Origin: Mycobacterium sp. 1165178.9
GTDB lineage: Bacteria; Actinomycetota; Actinomycetes; Mycobacteriales; Mycobacteriaceae
NCBI RefSeq assembly: GCF_001673555.1
Contig: NZ_LZMB01000575.1
Coordinates: forward strand, 1-34,512
DNA length: 34,512 nucleotides
Direction: 5' to 3'
Shown: piece by piece, positions 32,501-34,512 of the stretch
How the letters are laid out: every line of letters begins with the position of its first letter
Position numbering within the stretch: the first letter of the stretch is position 1
The notes under the pieces: model-generated
What the model was told of the DNA's origin: nothing
Database searches by the model: none
What the model saw: only the letters and a program-made list of their open reading frames with translations
Translations under genes and position numbers: made by a program

Positions 32501-34512
32501 GTCGGCCAGCTCGATCGAGACTGCCCTGGAGGCCGCGGTGCCATCCGACGTCGATGCCGGTGCAATGCGCACACGTAGCGCCGACGCGCCCGCCGCGTGC
32601 AATGACACGCCCTGCCACGAGAACGGCAGCACGACTTCGTCGGTCCGGCCGGCGACGTGCTGGCTGACGATCAGTGCGTGCATGGCCGCATCCAGCAACG
32701 CCGGGTGGACGCCGAATCCGTTGACGCCGCCGGCGGCGTCGGGCAGCCGAACCTCGGCGAACACCTCGTCGTCGCGCACCCACGTCGCGGCCAGGCCCTT
32801 GAACGCCGGGCCATAGCCGTAGCCGCGCGCCGCCAACTGCTCGTAACCCTCTGCGGCGTCGACCTTGACGGCTCCCGCCGGCGGCCATGCCGACAGATCC
32901 GCCCCCGGCTCCACCGAGCCGGTGCTCAACGTTCCTTCGGCGTGGCATACCCAGCCTGACCCGGTGTCGGGGCGCGAGAAGATCGACACCGGGCGCTGGC
33001 CGGATTCTTCCGCGGGGCCGACCATCACTTGCACGGCAACCGACGCCGACCCGGAATCCTTGGCCGGCAACATCAACGGCGCCTGCAGAGTCAGTTCGTC
33101 GACCGTCGAGCAACCGACTTCGTCGCCGGCGCGGATCGCCAACTCTACAAAGCCGGACCCGGGGAACACGGCCGTGCCGGACACGGCGTGATCGGTCAGC
33201 CAGCCCTGCAGGCTCGGCGACAGGCGGCCCGTCAGCACCACCCCGCCGGAAGCGGGGAGCTCGACGACGGCACTCAACAGTGGGTGCTCGCTGGTGCCCA
33301 GGCCCAGGCCCGAGGCGTCGGCCGCGATGCCCTCACCGGACAACCAAAACCGGCGCCGGTCAAAGGCATACGTTGGCAGCTCGACGAACCCGGCGCCGTC
33401 CAGCGCGCCACGCCAACGCACGCTCACTCCCGCGACGAACGCGGTCGCGGCCGAAGTCAGGAATCTGTCGAGTCCGCCGTCATCGCGGCCCAGGGTGGGG
33501 ATGACTGTGGCCTCGGCGGCCTCGGCACCACTGCTGAGATGGTCATTGGCGGTGTCCTCGATGCCCGCGACCAGAGCCGGGTGGGGACTGGATTCGATGA
33601 ACGTCCGGTATCCATGCTCGCAGGCACTGCGCACCGCCTGGTCGAACTGCACGGTCTGCCGGATGTTGCGATACCAGTAGTCTGCGTCCAATCCGGCTGT
33701 GTCCAAGCGGCTTCCGGTCACCGTGGAAAAGAACGCGATGCGCGAGGAGCGCGGCTCGATACCGGACAGCACCTCCGCGAGATCCGAGCGTATCGCCTCG
33801 ACTTCAACCGAATGCGAGGCGTAGTCCACGTCGATCCGCCGGGTCCGCAGCTCGAGGTCGGCGCAGAAGCCGACGAGCTCGTCGAGCGCAGCCACCTCGC
33901 CCGACACCACGACGGCCGACCGGCCGTTGACGGCGGCGATGCCGGCTCGATTGCCGTAGGGAGCCAACAACTCCCGGGCCCGTTCGGTGCTGCAGGCGAT
34001 GGACAGCATCCCGCCGGGGCCGGCCAGCGACGTCAGCAGCTTGCTGCGCAACGTGACGACCCGGGCGGCGTCTTGTAACGACAGCGCACCGGCGACGTAC
34101 GCGGCTGCGATCTCGCCCTGCGAATGGCCGATCACCGCATCCGGGTTCACCCCGACCGACTTCCACAGTTCGGCCAGCGACACCATCACGGCGAAGAGCA
34201 CCGGCTGCACGACGTCGACCCGGTCCAGTCCCGGCGCATCGGGTGCGCCGCGCAGCACATCGATCAGCGACCAGTCGACGAATTCGGCGAAGGCCTCTTC
34301 GCATTCGCGGATCTGCTGTGCGAACACCGGTGCGCTATCCAGCAATTCGATGGCCATGCCCAGCCATTGGGAGCCCTGGCCGGGGAAGACGAACACGGTT
34401 TTGCCCGCGGGCGTCGCGGTGCCCCGGATGACCGATCCGGTGGGGTCGTCGTTGGCCAGCTCGTCCAGCCCGGCCAGCAGCCGGTCGCGGTCGCCGCCGA
34501 TGACGACGGCGC
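23525..34512 (-). CDS. pks12: Pks12-like mycoketide synthase, C-terminal 3661 residues (5' end outside the window)
   Basis: A modular type I PKS; the frame is open to the window edge, so the N-terminus (first KS) is missing. Landmarks in transcription order: AT1 (FPGQGSQ 34393-34373, GHSQG near 34130, YASH 33823-33812); DH1 [10 protein letters not shown] (from 33190); ER1 GGVG (31510-31499); KR1 TGGTGMAG (30964-30941); ACP1 GFDSL (30034-30020); KS2 with catalytic Cys (29341-29339); AT2 (GHSIG near 28005, HAFH 27703-27692); DH2 [10 protein letters not shown] (from 27082); ER2 GVVG (25381-25370); KR2 TGATGMAG (near 24838-24812); ACP2 GFDSL (23899-23885); then about 90 residues with an acidic tail for docking. 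YASH predicts methylmalonyl and HAFH malonyl selection, fitting the alternating methyl branches of mycoketide. M. tuberculosis Pks12 has the same two fully reducing modules. Confidence 0.95.
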   Translation of the reverse strand, partial: AVVIGGDRDRLLAGLDELANDDPTGSVIRGTATPAGKTVFVFPGQGSQWLGMAIELLDSAPVFAQQIRECEEAFAEFVDWSLIDVLRGAPDAPGLDRVDVVQPVLFAVMVSLAELWKSVGVNPDAVIGHSQGEIAAAYVAGALSLQDAARVVTLRSKLLTSLAGPGGMLSIACSTERARELLAPYGNRAGIAAVNGRSAVVVSGEVAALDELVGFCADLELRTRRIDVDYASHSVEVEAIRSDLAEVLSGIEPRSSRIAFFSTVTGSRLDTAGLDADYWYRNIRQTVQFDQAVRSACEHGYRTFIESSPHPALVAGIEDTANDHLSSGAEAAEATVIPTLGRDDGGLDRFLTSAATAFVAGVSVRWRGALDGAGFVELPTYAFDRRRFWLSGEGIAADASGLGLGTSEHPLLSAVVELPASGGVVLTGRLSPSLQGWLTDHAVSGTAVFPGSGFVELAIRAGDEVGCSTVDELTLQAPLMLPAKDSGSASVAVQVMVGPAEESGQRPVSIFSRPDTGSGWVCHAEGTLSTGSVEPGADLSAWPPAGAVKVDAAEGYEQLAARGYGYGPAFKGLAATWVRDDEVFAEVRLPDAAGGVNGFGVHPALLDAAMHALIVSQHVAGRTDEVVLPFSWQGVSLHAAGASALRVRIAPASTSDGTAASRAVSIELADGLGLPVLSVRAMAARPVSERQLRAAVTASGPDRLFEVVWSPAVTKAAGTEPPVHQVFESVAAGEDPVSGSYERTHRALAAVQSWLTEHDSGVLIVATRGAMGLAGEHVPDLAGAAVWGLVRSAQTEHPGRIVLVDSDAALDDGAVATVLSIGEPAVLLRDGTAYIARVHRSRAVDGIMTPPADGPWRLGISSAGTFENLQLEPVPNAGAALEPGQVRVGLRAIATNFRDVMITLGMFTHDALLGGEGAGVVVEVGPGVTEFAVGDSVYGFFPDGSGTLVPGDVRLLQHKPAHWSYAEAAGISAVFTTAYMAFIHLADVKPGQRVLVHAAAGGVGMAAVQLGRHLGLEVFATASRGKWDTLRAMGFDDDHISDSRSLEFEEKFRAVTGGRGMDVVLDSLAGEFVDASLRLVASGGVFLEMGKTDIRDPGVVAQEYPGVRYRAFDLFEPGRPRMHQWMQELAGLFDAGVLEPLPVTTFDVRRGRTALRYLSQARHTGKVVMTLPSGMSSGTVLITGGTGMAGSTLARHLVAHHGVQDLVLLSRRGPDAPGAAELIAELQSAGARARVVACDAADRAALAQVIDDIAAPRPLSGVIHATGVLDDAMITSLTPERVDAVLRAKVDAAWNLHELTRELNLSAFVMFSSMAGLVGSSGQGNYGAANAFLDGLAAHRRALGLPAISLAWGLWDQASAMTGGLDAADLARLGRDGILALSSDEAMELFDTALIVDEPFLAPARIDLGALRAHAVAVPPMFTDLVNAPTRRRVDDSLAAAKSKSALAHRLDGLSEPEQHAVLLDLVRSHIATVLGNTTAEAIDPDKAFQELGFDSLTAVEMRNRLKTATGLALSPTLIFDYPTPNGLAGYIRTQLAGVPQEIKHAPVVRATDDDPIVIVGMACRYPGGVNSPDDLWEMLTEGRDVLSEFPTDRGWDLAGVYNPDPDVPGTCYTRTGGFVDGVADFDPAFFGIAPSEALSMDPQQRMFLELSWEALERAGIEPGKLRGSATGMFAGVYTQGYGMGAAPTAEGFRLTGQSSSVASGRVSYVLGLEGPAVSVDTACSSSLVALHMAAQSLRSGECDLALAGGVTVNATPDIFVEFSRMRGLSEDGRCKAYAGAADGTGFSEGGGMLVVERLSDARRLGHPVLALVRGSAINQDGASNGLTAPNGPSQQRVVRAALASAGLTAAEVDVVEGHGTGTTLGDPIEAQALLATYGQDRSEPLWLGSIKSNMGHTQAAAGVAGVIKMVLAMRHEMLPATLHVDEPSPYVDWSTGSVSLLTEARAWKPKPGNHPRRAGVSSFGISGTNAHVIVEAVPAEAPRVVGGPKVPVVPWPVSAKSLSALNSQAARLASHLRAHPDLDIADVGWSLAGRSAFDQRAVIVGSDRDGLLAGLDELTGDDLAGSVIRGAVTAGKTVFVFPGQGSQILGMGMGLHAGYPVFAEAFNTVVAELDRHLLRPLREVMWGHDENLLNSTEFAQPALFAVEVALFRLLESWGVRPDFVMGHSIGELAAAHVAGVLSLENAAVLVAARGRFMQALPEGGAMVAVQATEEEVRPLLASSEQPGVGIAAVNGPTSVVISGAQEAVAAVADQLRADGHRVHQLSVSHAFHSPLMDPMIDEFGTVAAGLAVGKPTIPIVSNLTGQLAGDDFASAAYWKRHVREAVRFADSVRFVHSAGGNRFLEVGPSSGLTASIEETLASDPMATPVTTMSALRKDRPEPVALVNAVAQGFVAGMDVDWLGALGDANLVELPTYAFDRRRFWLAADGGAADAAGLGLAAGEHALLGAVVELPTTGGVVLTGRLSPGTQGWLTDHAVGGVMLFPGAGFVELAIRAGDEVGCGVVDELNLAAPLVLPAGGSVAVQVVVGGPDDAGDRAVSVFSRAEAGSGWLLHAEGVLRAGSVQPSADLSAWPPVGAVPVDVGDGYEQLAERGYGYGPAFRGLTSMWRRGDEVFAEVSLPADAGVSPAGFGVHPAMLDAALHAVMLASDSEELPEGSMLVPFSWQRVSLHAAGAGAVRARIVPISPSAVSIELADGLGLPVLSVASMVARPVTDKQLLAAVSKSGPDRLFEVIWSAQPTAAVQPVSLSAWGAPESEDTEAERTAVLFESQPVSGDVTTEVYAATRAVLPVLQSWLSRDDAGTLVVATRGAMTLPGEDVTDLAGAAVWGLVRSAQTEHPGRIVLVDTDAPLDSEAIAAVLALSEPQAILRKGTVYTARVLGSRAVGGLLLPPDDGPWRLGMSSYGTIENLRIEGIPDADAPLGPGQVRVELSAIAANFRDVMIALGLYPDPEAIMGIEASGVVIETDSQDGRFEVGDRVMGLFPDGTGTIAKTDQRLLVKVPAGWSHTAAATASVVFATANYALVDLAGAKPGQRVLVHAAAGVVGMAAVQLARHIGLEVFATASRGKWDTLRDMGFDDDHIADSRSLEFEKKFRAVTGGRGMDVVLDSLSGDFVDASLRLMAPGGIFLEMGKTDVRDPEVVARDHSGVRYRAFDLFEAGPDRIAQMLDELAAMFGEDVLRPLPVTRFDVRRAPAALRYLSQARHVGKVVMTMPDAWTAGTVLITGATGMAGSAVARHVVSRHGARHLVLVSRRGLDAPGAAELVAELSAAGAHVEAVACDAADREALAKVIAEIPMQRPLTGVIHAAGVLHDAVVTSLTPDRIESVLRSKVDAAWNLHELTRELDVSAFVMFSSIAGLAGASGQANYAAGNSFLDGLAAHRRAHGLPAVSLGWGLWDQASAMTGGLGAADRARFGRDGIVAMSSEQALELMDTALIVDEPFMLPAHIDLAALRVKFDGGTLPPMFVDLINAPTRRQVDDSLAAAKSKSALLQRLEGLPEDEQQAILLDLVRANIATVLGSSSPEAIHPDRAFQELGFDSLTAVEMRNRLKAATGLALSPTLIFDYPNSAALAGYMYRELVGSSDQPVVTAAPGEAEIQRVVGSIPVKRLRQAGVLELLLALASESEGVAQASAVTTEKDIADMDLDALVNAALRDDDGE
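23790..25825 (-). repeat. Module 2 ER-KR-ACP segment, direct repeat of 29930-31950
   Basis: This part of pks12 repeats the segment 29930-31950 at high identity in both protein and DNA. Examples are the ACP sequence around [14 protein letters not shown] and the ER sequence from VLVHAAAG to [13 protein letters not shown]. Boundaries are approximate. The duplication is intrinsic to Pks12-type genes. The long near-identical tracts make this region prone to assembly collapse and to recombination. Confidence 0.7.
29930..31950 (-). repeat. Module 1 ER-KR-ACP segment, direct repeat of 23790-25825
   Basis: Partner copy of the repeat described for module 2, in the same orientation and about 6.1 kb away. 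Boundaries are approximate and were judged from protein alignment by eye. Confidence 0.7.

Noticed and set aside
1-34512. CRISPR arrays, insertion sequences, tRNA or rRNA genes, attachment sites
   Set aside because: No short regularly spaced repeats, transposase or integrase motifs, or cloverleaf-like sequences were seen. The only long direct repeats are the Pks12 modules and the A1/A2 paralogues.

Overview
The window is GC-rich, densely coded DNA with frequent GTG starts. It almost certainly comes from a Mycobacterium. The strongest evidence is gene order: a type-B carboxylesterase (lipT-like), a divergent lipoprotein (lppI-like), an epimerase/PEP-utiliser chimera (Rv2047c-like) and a giant reducing modular PKS (pks12-like) occur in the same order and orientation as Rv2045c-Rv2046-Rv2047c-Rv2048c of M. 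tuberculosis. As I recall that genome, those genes sit side by side there. Here about 16 kb (roughly 4965-20914) lies between the lppI-like and Rv2047c-like genes, so a non-tuberculous mycobacterium is most likely. I see no tRNA, rRNA, insertion sequence, phage gene or CRISPR array, and no gene-free stretch longer than about 245 bases.

Left edge (1-4221, minus strand): the start of a ParD-like antitoxin gene with a perfect palindrome over its promoter, then gluconokinase, a kinase-like/lipid-binding-like fusion protein, and lipT. The lppI-like gene diverges from lipT.

Central block (4965-20914) holds four transcription units. (1) A P450 and an SDR overlapping by 4 nt (minus), divergent from a TetR regulator. 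(2) An unrecognised lipoprotein (minus). (3) A minus-strand unit of SDR, DapB-like oxidoreductase and mycofactocin-type SDR, divergent from a second TetR regulator. (4) A second DapB-like gene (minus), divergent from a tightly packed ten-gene plus-strand operon. In order the operon encodes polytopic membrane protein A1, a 34-aa Trp-rich membrane peptide, a VWA protein (NorD/CbbO type), a MoxR AAA+ ATPase (NorQ/CbbQ type), a 42-aa membrane peptide, membrane protein A2 (close paralogue of A1), a bitopic membrane protein, a third DapB-like protein, a VOC protein and a second P450. A palindrome TGACTnnAGTCA occurs in front of unit 3 and twice in front of unit 4 and its divergent partner, which suggests one regulator, probably the second TetR, controls both.

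Right edge (20911-34512, minus strand): the Rv2047c-like chimera and the 3' two-thirds or more of a pks12-like gene. What is visible is AT-DH-ER-KR-ACP of one module and a complete KS-AT-DH-ER-KR-ACP module. AT motifs predict alternating methylmalonyl and malonyl use, as expected for mycoketide synthesis.

Reading of the whole: the central block looks like an inducible oxidation pathway for a hydrophobic substrate. It has two P450s, three SDRs (one mycofactocin type), three DapB-like dehydrogenases and a VOC protein, but no acyl-CoA synthetase, thiolase or ring-cleavage enzyme. The core of the ten-gene operon (13590-18141) is the best candidate for an undescribed system. It combines two near-identical membrane proteins with invariant His/Glu/Asp residues, two micro-subunits, and an AAA+/VWA pair of the kind that installs or repairs metal cofactors in other enzymes. 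I infer a membrane metalloenzyme complex with its own activase. The substrate cannot be read from the sequence.
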